From assembly GCA_947165305.1 (NCBI GenBank), contig CAMUZW010000007.1, forward strand, positions 1 through 35,415: a DNA stretch of 35,415 nucleotides. The letters run 5' to 3'. Below are positions 8,536 through 16,932 of the stretch, piece after piece. A program made the translations under genes and the position numbers. Source of the DNA: an uncultured Bacteroidales bacterium. GTDB taxonomy: Bacteria > Bacteroidota > Bacteroidia > Bacteroidales > UBA932. The notes below the pieces were generated by a model. The model searched no databases and had not been told where the DNA came from. It was given only the letters and a program-made list of their open reading frames with translations. Numbering within the stretch: position 1 is the stretch's first letter; each line of letters opens with the position of its first letter.

Positions 8536-10661
8536 TACTGATTCTGATAAGAGCCCGGCCACCAGCCCTCCGCTCCTCTCGGCGTGCCTGCAGCGTCCGT
8601 ATTGAATACCCCGGCTTCCACAAGCCAGTTGTAGAAGTCTTCACCGTAGTGGTTGCTTCCATCGGGGACGTAGGCTTTGAGTGCGGCTTCAACCTCTGCG
8701 GCCGTAGCTGTCTGGAAGCCTTCCAGGGATGCCGGACCGCTCCAGGGCAGCAACCCGTTCTCGGAGAGTGCAATCGTGCTTCCGAATATGGAAGTGGCCG
8801 TGACGCCGGATATGTCGGTCGCGGTGCCGGTCCCCTTGAAGGTGACTGTAGGCGTCTTCGACAGGACATTGTGCCCGTAGGTGGTGACAATGGTATTTGC
8901 ACCTGAAGCGACGGCCTTGGCAATGGAACTGCCCTCGTCAACGACGATGAGGTTGTTGACGATCATATTCAATTTCTCATCCTTCTTGTAGAATCCGGCG
9001 AATCCGTTGGTGGTTCCAACCTTTGCGGCTGCCATCGTGCAGTTGGCCAGGAGCATCGGGACATTTGCGCGGATACTTCCGTTTGAGGCGGCATTGTTTC
9101 CCATAGGGTTGACCATCGTGCAGTTGTAGATCAGCAATGCATCACCTGCCGATGAGAAGATATCCGGCCCGTTGGTGGCGCAGGCATTTTCGTCAAAAGT
9201 GCAGTTGGCAATGAAAAGGGTGTTGCCCGTCTTTTTCTGGAGGATGGCGCCGCCGTTTCCGATCTTGTCGGGGTTATTGCCCCTGAACAGGCAGTTCAGG
9301 ATCCGCGTGATTCCTGCAGAATAGATGGCGATGGCACCACCTCCGGTTTTGGCGGTCTTGTTCCCGATGAAGGAGCAGTAGGAGATGTTGGCCGCTGATG
9401 TCCCGCCGAGATAGATGGCGCCGCCAGTCTGCTCATTGGTGGCGGAAGTCGTCGCATTCCCCGAGAAGATGCAGTGCTGGATGTCAAAGTGTCCGGCCGT
9501 CAGGTTGAGCGCTCCGCCGGCGCCGTTATGTTTCGCATCGGCGAAAGTGATTCCTTTCAGGGTCAGGTTGACATTGGATGAAGCGCAGGCGAGGATACAT
9601 TCATCTGCCGCACTGGTCTTGAAGATGGTCTTCCCTTCGACACCGGAAACGAAAAGTATCGTCGGTGTGTCATATTTGACGGAGATGGCGCTTCCTTCTG
9701 CTCCGGCAAGGTCATATTCCCCTTCACCGACGAAGATGGTATGACCGTGGAGGGCTGCCCCCTGGGCAGGATCGGACAGATAGGTGATGAGCTGTGCCTG
9801 GTCGCCGGCATTCTCCCAGGATGTTCCGTCCTTGGTCCCGCTGCCGGTGACAGTAATGTAAAAGTTCCCCAGCGCTTCCATATGGCCGTTTACCGGGGTG
9901 TCGATGCAAAGGACGTTTCCGGCCGGGATCGTGGCGGGCTTGTCAGAGGTTGCCTCCCCTTTCCAGAGATTGTTGTCTCCCAGTTTGAAGTAGAGGCCCG
10001 GCAGGCTGACGCCCGGGAGTGTCGCCAGGAAATAGGTCCCGCTTCCGTCAAGGTTGACCTCAATCTCGGGCTGGGTCCCTTCGGTAGTAAAATCGGAGCA
10101 TCCGGCATCCGTGGAAATGGATCCGACGATGTTCATTTTATCATCTGTCGAGGAGAAGATGGCGCGGGTGAGGGTCTCATCATCTATGGTAAACCGGATC
10201 ATACCGACGGCGCTCTTGAAGCGGCCGAAATTCTTTTCCTCCCAGGTCGTATGGGAGGCGATGACCGCACAGTCCTCGAACTTCCCCGTCTGGCTGGCGG
10301 GGAGATGCAGGGTCAGCCTTCCGTCCGCTTCCACCTTTGCGGTGATGGTGGAAGGATAGACGGCGTAATATTCGTCGGCTTCTTCAACCGTTGCCTTGAA
10401 AAGCACTTTGCCATCCACGATCTGGGCGGGGACGATACAACTGCCGCCCTCCCACAGGATCGAAACCAGGTCGCCTTCGTTCCAGGTGACATTCCAGTCT
10501 TCGCCGAGCGTCGTCCGGGTGACAATGTCAGTGTCGGCGGAGAAGGTGACCTCCACGCCTTTCTGCGCAGGCTCGGGGTCCTTGCTGTCCTGTTCTACTT
10601 TTGCACAGGATGCTGCGGCCAGGAGGACCGCCAGCAGAATGATATATCTTTTCATATTCAT
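8535..10661 (-). CDS. Lipoprotein with fimbrillin-like N-terminus and right-handed parallel beta-helix
   Basis: MNMKRYIILLAVLLAAASCAKVEQDSKDPE lipobox; fimbrillin-like TRTTLGEDWNVTWNEGDLVSILWEGG; beta-helix coils HCIFSGNATTS..GGAIYLGGTSAANISYCSFIGNKTAKTGGGAIAIYSAGITRILNCLFRGN. Confidence 0.82.
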   Translation of the reverse strand: MNMKRYIILLAVLLAAASCAKVEQDSKDPEPAQKGVEVTFSADTDIVTRTTLGEDWNVTWNEGDLVSILWEGGSCIVPAQIVDGKVLFKATVEEADEYYAVYPSTITAKVEADGRLTLHLPASQTGKFEDCAVIASHTTWEEKNFGRFKSAVGMIRFTIDDETLTRAIFSSTDDKMNIVGSISTDAGCSDFTTEGTQPEIEVNLDGSGTYFLATLPGVSLPGLYFKLGDNNLWKGEATSDKPATIPAGNVLCIDTPVNGHMEALGNFYITVTGSGTKDGTSWENAGDQAQLITYLSDPAQGAALHGHTIFVGEGEYDLAGAEGSAISVKYDTPTILFVSGVEGKTIFKTSAADECILACASSNVNLTLKGITFADAKHNGAGGALNLTAGHFDIQHCIFSGNATTSATNEQTGGAIYLGGTSAANISYCSFIGNKTAKTGGGAIAIYSAGITRILNCLFRGNNPDKIGNGGAILQKKTGNTLFIANCTFDENACATNGPDIFSSAGDALLIYNCTMVNPMGNNAASNGSIRANVPMLLANCTMAAAKVGTTNGFAGFYKKDEKLNMIVNNLIVVDEGSSIAKAVASGANTIVTTYGHNVLSKTPTVTFKGTGTATDISGVTATSIFGSTIALSENGLLPWSGPASLEGFQTATAAEVEAALKAYVPDGSNHYGEDFYNWLVEAGVFNTDAAGTPRGAEGWWPGSYQNQ

Positions 10662-13027
10662 TACCAGTTGTATTCAATGGGATTCATAGGATCGATGCCG
10701 CTGTCTCCGTCGAAGGGTGTTGCCGGCGGTTCTACGGTGTTGTAGCGGATTCCGATGTAGTTCCAAGCCGTCGGGAAAGACCCCGAGGCAGGATAGACGA
10801 TGGAGGGATCCAGATATGAGACGTTGGAACCCGTCTGCAGTCCTGCATCCGGTATGATCCGGAGATAAACCTTCGGCTGTCCGAGCAGGGTATAGGCCGG
10901 CAGCGGGACATTGACCGGCTTGTAGCCGGCCGTCTGCCACGGTTGTGTAATCGGACTGGTCTGGCAGACCTCCGGCAGACTGTATCTGGCAACGGGGGTC
11001 CAGCTTTCTCCGTTCAGGGAATACTCAACCCTCCAGAAGCGAGGCCCCTGCAGATAGGTTGCGACACCGTTGACGCTCTGGGTCGACGGATAGAAATAGT
11101 TCATGGAGGAGATCTGAAGGCTCATCCTGGAACTGGAGATTCCCTCAGTCGAGAAGACCAGCATCGTGTACATCGGTTCGCCTCCCCTTACCGTCAGGTT
11201 GGTGGCCCAGGCCGAACCGGCGTCTGTCGGGATTTCACCATATCCTTTCTCATTGATTGCCCCGGCGTATTCACTGTTGTATCCGCTCCATCCCGGGCTC
11301 ATCCAGTCGGATCCGTCCGCGAGGATGACGCCGACACCGCTCTCGTGGCCGATATGGCTGTTTCCGGCAGGACCGAGGTAAGAGTAGTCGCGGTACTTGA
11401 TGATCGGCAGCTTGCCGGCACGACCGTCCGTGTAGGAGTCGGGGTAGACATAACTGTACTCGAAGTAGGCGTTTTCGTCACCGTCCGTGGCGTAGTACTT
11501 CTCGAGGTTCTTGTCCTTGATGTAGCGCCATTCGGCGATGATGCCGGAGAATGTCGATTCGGTCATCGTCTGCGCCATCCCGAAATCTTCCTTGCAGGTA
11601 TGGCGGAGCTGGTAGCGTCCGATGTTGCCCCAGGTGTCGGAGTCGGTGGAAGCGTTGTCCTGGTAGCTGAACCGCGGGTACAGTTCGTGGACGACGACAC
11701 CGCTCATATTGCCGCTTCCTTCCGGCAGACGGGAACCGTCGCGACGGTAAGGGCAGGTGGTGTTGGTGTACAGGTACATCGATCCGCCGCAGATGTCGTG
11801 GAGGAGGATGCCGAATTTATTGACCTTGTCGGCGCCTGTTTCCTTGGTGAATTGCTCGCTGATCGGAGTGAGGGGGCCCTTGCGGACTGGGAATTCACAG
11901 TCCTTGATGGTGACATAGGTGAAGATGTCTTCATCCGTCAGGCCGCCGATGTATTTCTCCTTGAGCGGAAGGCCTTCACGGCCGAGCGGCTTGCTGGACA
12001 GGGCCATATTCCCCTTGAATCCGGTTACATAGTAGTAGACCGGATCCACGGAGGCGTCAATGACGGCAGCGCGGAAGATCTTGGTTCCGCGCATTCCGAG
12101 CTTGACCTTGTCTCCCTGCTTGAAGATGTTGTCGGCTGCGGTCTTGGCATCAATCCGGATGCCCATGGAGCCGTCCGTCGCTTCCAGGTAAATGGTCCTG
12201 AGACAGCCCTCGTAGTCGATGACCGTCACACCGGTCTGGGGGTTGTCACCGCAGTTGCCGTTCTCCTTGTCGCTGACGACGATGCCTTCGATGGTAATGT
12301 CTTCCTCGATGTCCGTACCTTCCTCGGTTGCCAGCGCACAGAAATCCTGCAGGCTGTATTCGTTGCCGGCAGTATCTCCGCTGGAGAGCTGGCTGATCAT
12401 CAGCGGGACGCTAATGACTTCCCCGAAGGCGTCGGTGTGAGTTACAGTAATGCTGCCGCGGCGGATGCTGCTTCCGGGGTTGGCTTTAAATGAGAAGGTC
12501 AATTTCGAATCCTTGACGGAGACGTCGTTGATCCAGGCCTCATTGCCGTCGTTGTCCCACTTGAGGACCAGTTCCTGATCTTGCAGGTTGGTCTCGAGCG
12601 AGACGGTTTCCGTTCCGGGAGCAGAGCCTTTGACGGTGATGACGTTGTTCTCTGCGGAAAGAACGGGGGAAACCGTGCCTTTCTGCCGGACCGTCAGGGT
12701 GTCATAGTGATGGGTCTCATCGATTCCGATGACGACTTTCGCCAGGCGGGGGAGGGATGTATTGGCCGTATAGGTCATCTGGAATCCCTCCTTGCCGGCC
12801 GGAGCCGATTCCGGGACGGTCAGCCAGCCGGCTTCCGTCCGGACCGTATAGTCCCGGGTGGCGATGACGGCAATATGAACTTCTCCCTTTTCGGCCTCGA
12901 GATCGCACACCTTTTCGGGGTATCCGAGTCCGGACCCTTCATTGATGGTGCGCTCGTTGATATCTTTTGAACAGGCGATGGCCGCTATCATAGCGGCGCA
13001 AAGCCCTATATTCCGTAAAATTTGCAT
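10661..13027 (-). CDS. BACON/DUF5689-type lipoprotein (putative surface ligand-binding protein)
   Basis: Likely start MQILRNIGLCAAMIAAIACSKD at about 13027, two nt after the upstream stop; BACON-like VCDLEAEKGEVHIAVIATRDYTVRTEAGWLTVPESAP; DUF5689-like EDITIEGIVVSDKENGNCGDNPQ...IYLEATDGSMGIRIDA..FKQGDKVKLGMRGTKI. Confidence 0.72.
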   Translation of the reverse strand: MQILRNIGLCAAMIAAIACSKDINERTINEGSGLGYPEKVCDLEAEKGEVHIAVIATRDYTVRTEAGWLTVPESAPAGKEGFQMTYTANTSLPRLAKVVIGIDETHHYDTLTVRQKGTVSPVLSAENNVITVKGSAPGTETVSLETNLQDQELVLKWDNDGNEAWINDVSVKDSKLTFSFKANPGSSIRRGSITVTHTDAFGEVISVPLMISQLSSGDTAGNEYSLQDFCALATEEGTDIEEDITIEGIVVSDKENGNCGDNPQTGVTVIDYEGCLRTIYLEATDGSMGIRIDAKTAADNIFKQGDKVKLGMRGTKIFRAAVIDASVDPVYYYVTGFKGNMALSSKPLGREGLPLKEKYIGGLTDEDIFTYVTIKDCEFPVRKGPLTPISEQFTKETGADKVNKFGILLHDICGGSMYLYTNTTCPYRRDGSRLPEGSGNMSGVVVHELYPRFSYQDNASTDSDTWGNIGRYQLRHTCKEDFGMAQTMTESTFSGIIAEWRYIKDKNLEKYYATDGDENAYFEYSYVYPDSYTDGRAGKLPIIKYRDYSYLGPAGNSHIGHESGVGVILADGSDWMSPGWSGYNSEYAGAINEKGYGEIPTDAGSAWATNLTVRGGEPMYTMLVFSTEGISSSRMSLQISSMNYFYPSTQSVNGVATYLQGPRFWRVEYSLNGESWTPVARYSLPEVCQTSPITQPWQTAGYKPVNVPLPAYTLLGQPKVYLRIIPDAGLQTGSNVSYLDPSIVYPASGSFPTAWNYIGIRYNTVEPPATPFDGDSGIDPMNPIEYNW

Positions 13028-13029
13028 AA

Positions 13030-15372
13030 TTATTGAACTTTTACGCATCTTACATTTCCTGCCCATCTTCTCTGGGGATAGTTTATGTTGATCTCGCCGG
13101 TGTTGACATTGGTCCTGTACCACAGACGGTAAGATCCTTGATAATCTACATTTTCCTGCGGAGTGGCAGACCAGATCCAGCCGTCGCCCATATTGCACAT
13201 CTCACTGGCAGTCGAGGCCAGGCGGCGGTAGACACCACCCGGCGCGAACAGCATAGATTTTCCGTCGTCATCCGTGATGGAAATGCCGACCAGTTCGACA
13301 AAGGTGGATCCCGAAAGCCGTTTGGCAACGATGCTCAGCACATCGTTCCCGGCAACGGTCCAGCCGTTCGGGCACGGGTTGCCGTCGGCGGTAGGGGATG
13401 CCCAGAGGTCGTTGTCCTGAGGGTCCCTCCAGTCCTGTCTTCCGCTGTTGGCGCTTCCCCAGTAGTAGGTCGTCGGATTGGCGTGCGCTACTTCCGGTGC
13501 GACGCCGTACTGGGCGGTTACAAAGCGGATGGAGTTCGGATAAACCTTCTTATGATTGGCGTTGCCGGTGGACCTCGTCTCATCGGTGGGAGGGAAGGGA
13601 TCCTTTCGGCCCCACTGGTAGTGCATGCCGATCGAGGCGTTGGAGTGGTCATCGGCTTCGGCCTCGATGGCCCCGAGGTTGCGGTCCATCAGGTAGAAGG
13701 CCCCGAATCTGCGTGACTCGACCGGCTGGGCAGGCGCCCAGATCAGGTAGCTCCAGCGGATGACTCCGTCCTGATTCATCACGGCGATATGCGCGTCGCC
13801 GGGGTGTTCCGCTTCTTTGCGGAAATAGAGTTTCCCGGCCTTGGCATCAATGGCCAGATACGTCAGGACATTCGGCTCGGTCTGCCAGAGATATCCGCAG
13901 CGGACGATATCGTCGGCCGGGACGGTCCCGTCCGGACGGCGGATATCGATGCTGTACATCTTTTCGGCCAAATCCTCGACCAGATAGCAGTTGGCCCATT
14001 TCTGCCCGGCGGACAGGTCTTCCGCACCGGTCGGCAGGGTCAGGGAGATCTCCTCGAGGGGAACGATTTCGTGCACACGGCCCACCGTGGTGCTCTCGGC
14101 CGTGATGGCTCCGCTCCATTCCGTCGAAGATGCATGGACGGTCAGGCGGTCAATGTCATTGGCCGGGATGGTCAGGTAAAGTTCTGTCGGCAGGCTGACG
14201 CCTTCTTCAGGAAGCAGGACCTTGATTTCCAGGGAGCTGCTTGACAGCGGGGTGTAAACGGGGCGCTCAGCACTCATATCAATGCTTCCGTCTCCCGCGA
14301 GCGGGATGCCGGAGGAGATGCTCAGGGTCTGCAACGTGCCGGTCCCGGCAATCTTGACGCGAAGAATCGAGCAGGCGCTGTTGAACTGAATGTTCTCTCC
14401 TTCTTTGTTGCCTACGAGGACCATCAGGTCAGAGGATTTTGACAGGGAAGTCTTGAACTCCTGTTCGTCGGGCAGGGTGATATAGACCTTTCCGTTGCTC
14501 CATCGGGAGACGTAATCTTCGGGATAGACACCGCCGAGGATACCGCTCTTGACGGCATCTCCGTTCACAAGCAGGGTGGCCGATTCTGACGAGAGATCTC
14601 CGATCGATGCGGAGATGGTCGAACTGCCGTCAGCGTCGAGCAGGACAAACTGGTCATCTTCCAAGAACTGGATACCGGTCCCGTCAATAGGGGAGACACG
14701 CGCTTCGAGTTCAATGGGGTCGCTGACGGACTGGTTGACTTTGAAGCTGGCCTTGACAGGGGTGTCCCAGCGTGCCAGCGGGAAAGAAATCTGGACTTCG
14801 GCGCTGCGAGGGGCTCCTGTGTTGTTCTCGTCAACCCGGAAAGATACCCGCTTGGGGGAGACTTCGATATCGTGGATCCACGGTTCTTCGTCTTCGCTGG
14901 CATAGATGACGGTGTCAATGGCACCGGAGACGGTGTCTTCATCAAGGTTCGTTCCTGACATAATCCTTGCCTTGGCCGCCGATCTGAGGACGTCGACGGA
15001 TTCCTTGACAAAACTGTAGTTGCCGGCATCCGTGGTTCCCTTTTCCTGAGAGATATAAAGTTCTCTGCTCCCGTGGCTGTTGGAAACATACAGCGTGACG
15101 CCGCGGGATACTCCTGGATTCAGGTCGGTGGTGACCTTCAGTTCGGCATTTCCTTCTCCGGAAGTGGCTGAAAGCGTGACCCAGTCAACATTCTTTCCCA
15201 GTTCTGCCTTCCAGGGGCCGTCACTGTATACAAGGACATAGTAGGTGTCGCCCGAGTTCTTGAATCTCATTTCAGCACGGCTGAGGGCGAGGGGAAGGTC
15301 GAGTTCGTAGCGCTGCGTACACGCAGTCACTGCAAGCAGCATAATGGCTGCCCAATAAATAATCCTTTTCAT
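13030..15372 (-). CDS. Lipoprotein with BACON-like, fimbrillin-like and C-terminal FISUMP-like domains
   Basis: Likely start MKRIIYWAAIMLLAVTACTQ at 15372; BACON-like GPWKAELGKNVDWVTLSATSGEGNAELKVTT; C-term WANCYLVEDL..YLMDRNLGAIEAE..MHYQWGRKDPFPP..PCPNGWTVAG..WIWSATPQ..RWAGNVRCVKVQ. Confidence 0.72.
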   Translation of the reverse strand: MKRIIYWAAIMLLAVTACTQRYELDLPLALSRAEMRFKNSGDTYYVLVYSDGPWKAELGKNVDWVTLSATSGEGNAELKVTTDLNPGVSRGVTLYVSNSHGSRELYISQEKGTTDAGNYSFVKESVDVLRSAAKARIMSGTNLDEDTVSGAIDTVIYASEDEEPWIHDIEVSPKRVSFRVDENNTGAPRSAEVQISFPLARWDTPVKASFKVNQSVSDPIELEARVSPIDGTGIQFLEDDQFVLLDADGSSTISASIGDLSSESATLLVNGDAVKSGILGGVYPEDYVSRWSNGKVYITLPDEQEFKTSLSKSSDLMVLVGNKEGENIQFNSACSILRVKIAGTGTLQTLSISSGIPLAGDGSIDMSAERPVYTPLSSSSLEIKVLLPEEGVSLPTELYLTIPANDIDRLTVHASSTEWSGAITAESTTVGRVHEIVPLEEISLTLPTGAEDLSAGQKWANCYLVEDLAEKMYSIDIRRPDGTVPADDIVRCGYLWQTEPNVLTYLAIDAKAGKLYFRKEAEHPGDAHIAVMNQDGVIRWSYLIWAPAQPVESRRFGAFYLMDRNLGAIEAEADDHSNASIGMHYQWGRKDPFPPTDETRSTGNANHKKVYPNSIRFVTAQYGVAPEVAHANPTTYYWGSANSGRQDWRDPQDNDLWASPTADGNPCPNGWTVAGNDVLSIVAKRLSGSTFVELVGISITDDDGKSMLFAPGGVYRRLASTASEMCNMGDGWIWSATPQENVDYQGSYRLWYRTNVNTGEININYPQRRWAGNVRCVKVQ

Positions 15373-15373
15373 A

Positions 15374-16927
15374 TTACAAGCCGTACGCATTATATTCTTT
15401 GTTGTCAAGTGCATACCCGGAGTTCACGACCTGCTCGGCGGGAATGGGAAGATACCTGTGGCAGCGCTGTGCATAGGTGGGGATTCCTCTTTTGTCCATC
15501 TCCGGCTCCCAGTACTCCTTGATGGCATCGTACCAGATGCCCCAGCGGACGAGGTCGAATTTGCGCTGGAACTCGCCGAAGAGTTCGCGGGCCCTTTCGT
15601 CGCGTACTTCTTGTCTGGCCCTGTTCCAGTTGCTGACCGAATAAGGAGACAGCGCAGCACGGGTACGGACCTGATTGAGGTACTTTTCAAAGGCTTCTTT
15701 ATCCTGTTTCTCGCAATAGCATTCCGCAAGCATCAGGAGGACGTCCGCATAGCGGAATATGGGGTAGTTGTTGGAGTCGGCAGTAGTGCTCATCTCCGGA
15801 CACCAGAACTTGGGTCCCATCCAGGGATCCGTGATGCCGGTATTGAAGGGTTTGCCATCGTAGCGTCGGCCCTGGTTGATGTCCACGCGGAGATCTTTTC
15901 CGTCATCAGGCTGAAGGGCAGCGTGGAAGTAAGAGGTGGGCCGATTGCAGGTTCCTACTTTGGCGGTGGTCCCCAGGAAGGGGATAGAAAGGCCGTCGTA
16001 TGTCTTTGTTCCGGAGGTGTAGGGGGGCATACAGTTCTGGGCCAGGTTGCCGGCGTAGGACAGGGTCCCTTCCGTGTAGGTGTGCCGGATCTCGAAGATT
16101 CTCTCCGGAGTGTCCTTCACGCTGAACAGCAGGTCACTCAGCGGGTATTGGGATAGGTCGCCATAGACGGGGACCAGTCTTTCCAAAGCATCGATGGCCA
16201 CCTGATACCAGTCGGTGTCGCCGGATGTGTCGGTGCCTGCATTCCACAGGGCCATCTTGCCGATGAGCGTCATGCCCATCGCCCAGCCGGCGCGGCCTTT
16301 TTCCACGCCGTCATAAGTACGGGTCTGCTTGAGGGGACCCGTATAGGAATCGCCATTGTAGCTGTAGCAGTCCTGGAGTTCCTTGATCAGATCGGCGCGG
16401 ATTCTAACGGCGCTCATCCTTCCGAGATGGGCGGCACGCTCCATCGTCGCCTGATCCACTACGTCATCCGTATAGAAAGGGACATCGCCGAAGACGGAAG
16501 TCAGCAGATAATACCAGAATGCGCGCATCGTCTTTGCTTCGGCGACCAGGGCCAGCCGGGTCTCGTCGGGAATGGTCGTAGAGGCTTCAATGCCGGCAAT
16601 GGCGGCGTTGCAGTACATCACGGCCTTGTACCCCGTGCTCCATATCCTCTTGGAAACGCTGCATTGGGAGGGATTGATGTCCATAATGGCGTTGACATCA
16701 GACACGGACGGGACATATACGAGGTCTGTCGTTCCTTCGACGTGGGTGAAGAACGCGGTGACATATACTGTCCTGAGCCCCTCGTAGCACGAGTTGACGG
16801 CAGAGATACATTGGGCTTCGGTCTTATAGTAGTTGCTCCTGTCGACGAAGGAAGTGGGGTCTTCGTCCAGGAAGTTGCAAGCGGCCAGCACGAGGGCCGC
16901 AAGCGAAAGTATCAATGATTTTTTCAT
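15374..16927 (-). CDS. susD-like: SusD/RagB family outer-membrane lipoprotein
   Basis: MKKSLILSLAALVLAACNFLDEDPTSFVDRSNYYKTEAQCISAVNSCYEGLR; C-terminal RYADVLLMLAECYCE, RARELFGEFQRKFDLVRWG; directly downstream of SusC. Confidence 0.95.
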   Translation of the reverse strand: MKKSLILSLAALVLAACNFLDEDPTSFVDRSNYYKTEAQCISAVNSCYEGLRTVYVTAFFTHVEGTTDLVYVPSVSDVNAIMDINPSQCSVSKRIWSTGYKAVMYCNAAIAGIEASTTIPDETRLALVAEAKTMRAFWYYLLTSVFGDVPFYTDDVVDQATMERAAHLGRMSAVRIRADLIKELQDCYSYNGDSYTGPLKQTRTYDGVEKGRAGWAMGMTLIGKMALWNAGTDTSGDTDWYQVAIDALERLVPVYGDLSQYPLSDLLFSVKDTPERIFEIRHTYTEGTLSYAGNLAQNCMPPYTSGTKTYDGLSIPFLGTTAKVGTCNRPTSYFHAALQPDDGKDLRVDINQGRRYDGKPFNTGITDPWMGPKFWCPEMSTTADSNNYPIFRYADVLLMLAECYCEKQDKEAFEKYLNQVRTRAALSPYSVSNWNRARQEVRDERARELFGEFQRKFDLVRWGIWYDAIKEYWEPEMDKRGIPTYAQRCHRYLPIPAEQVVNSGYALDNKEYNAYGL

Positions 16928-16932
16928 ACGCC

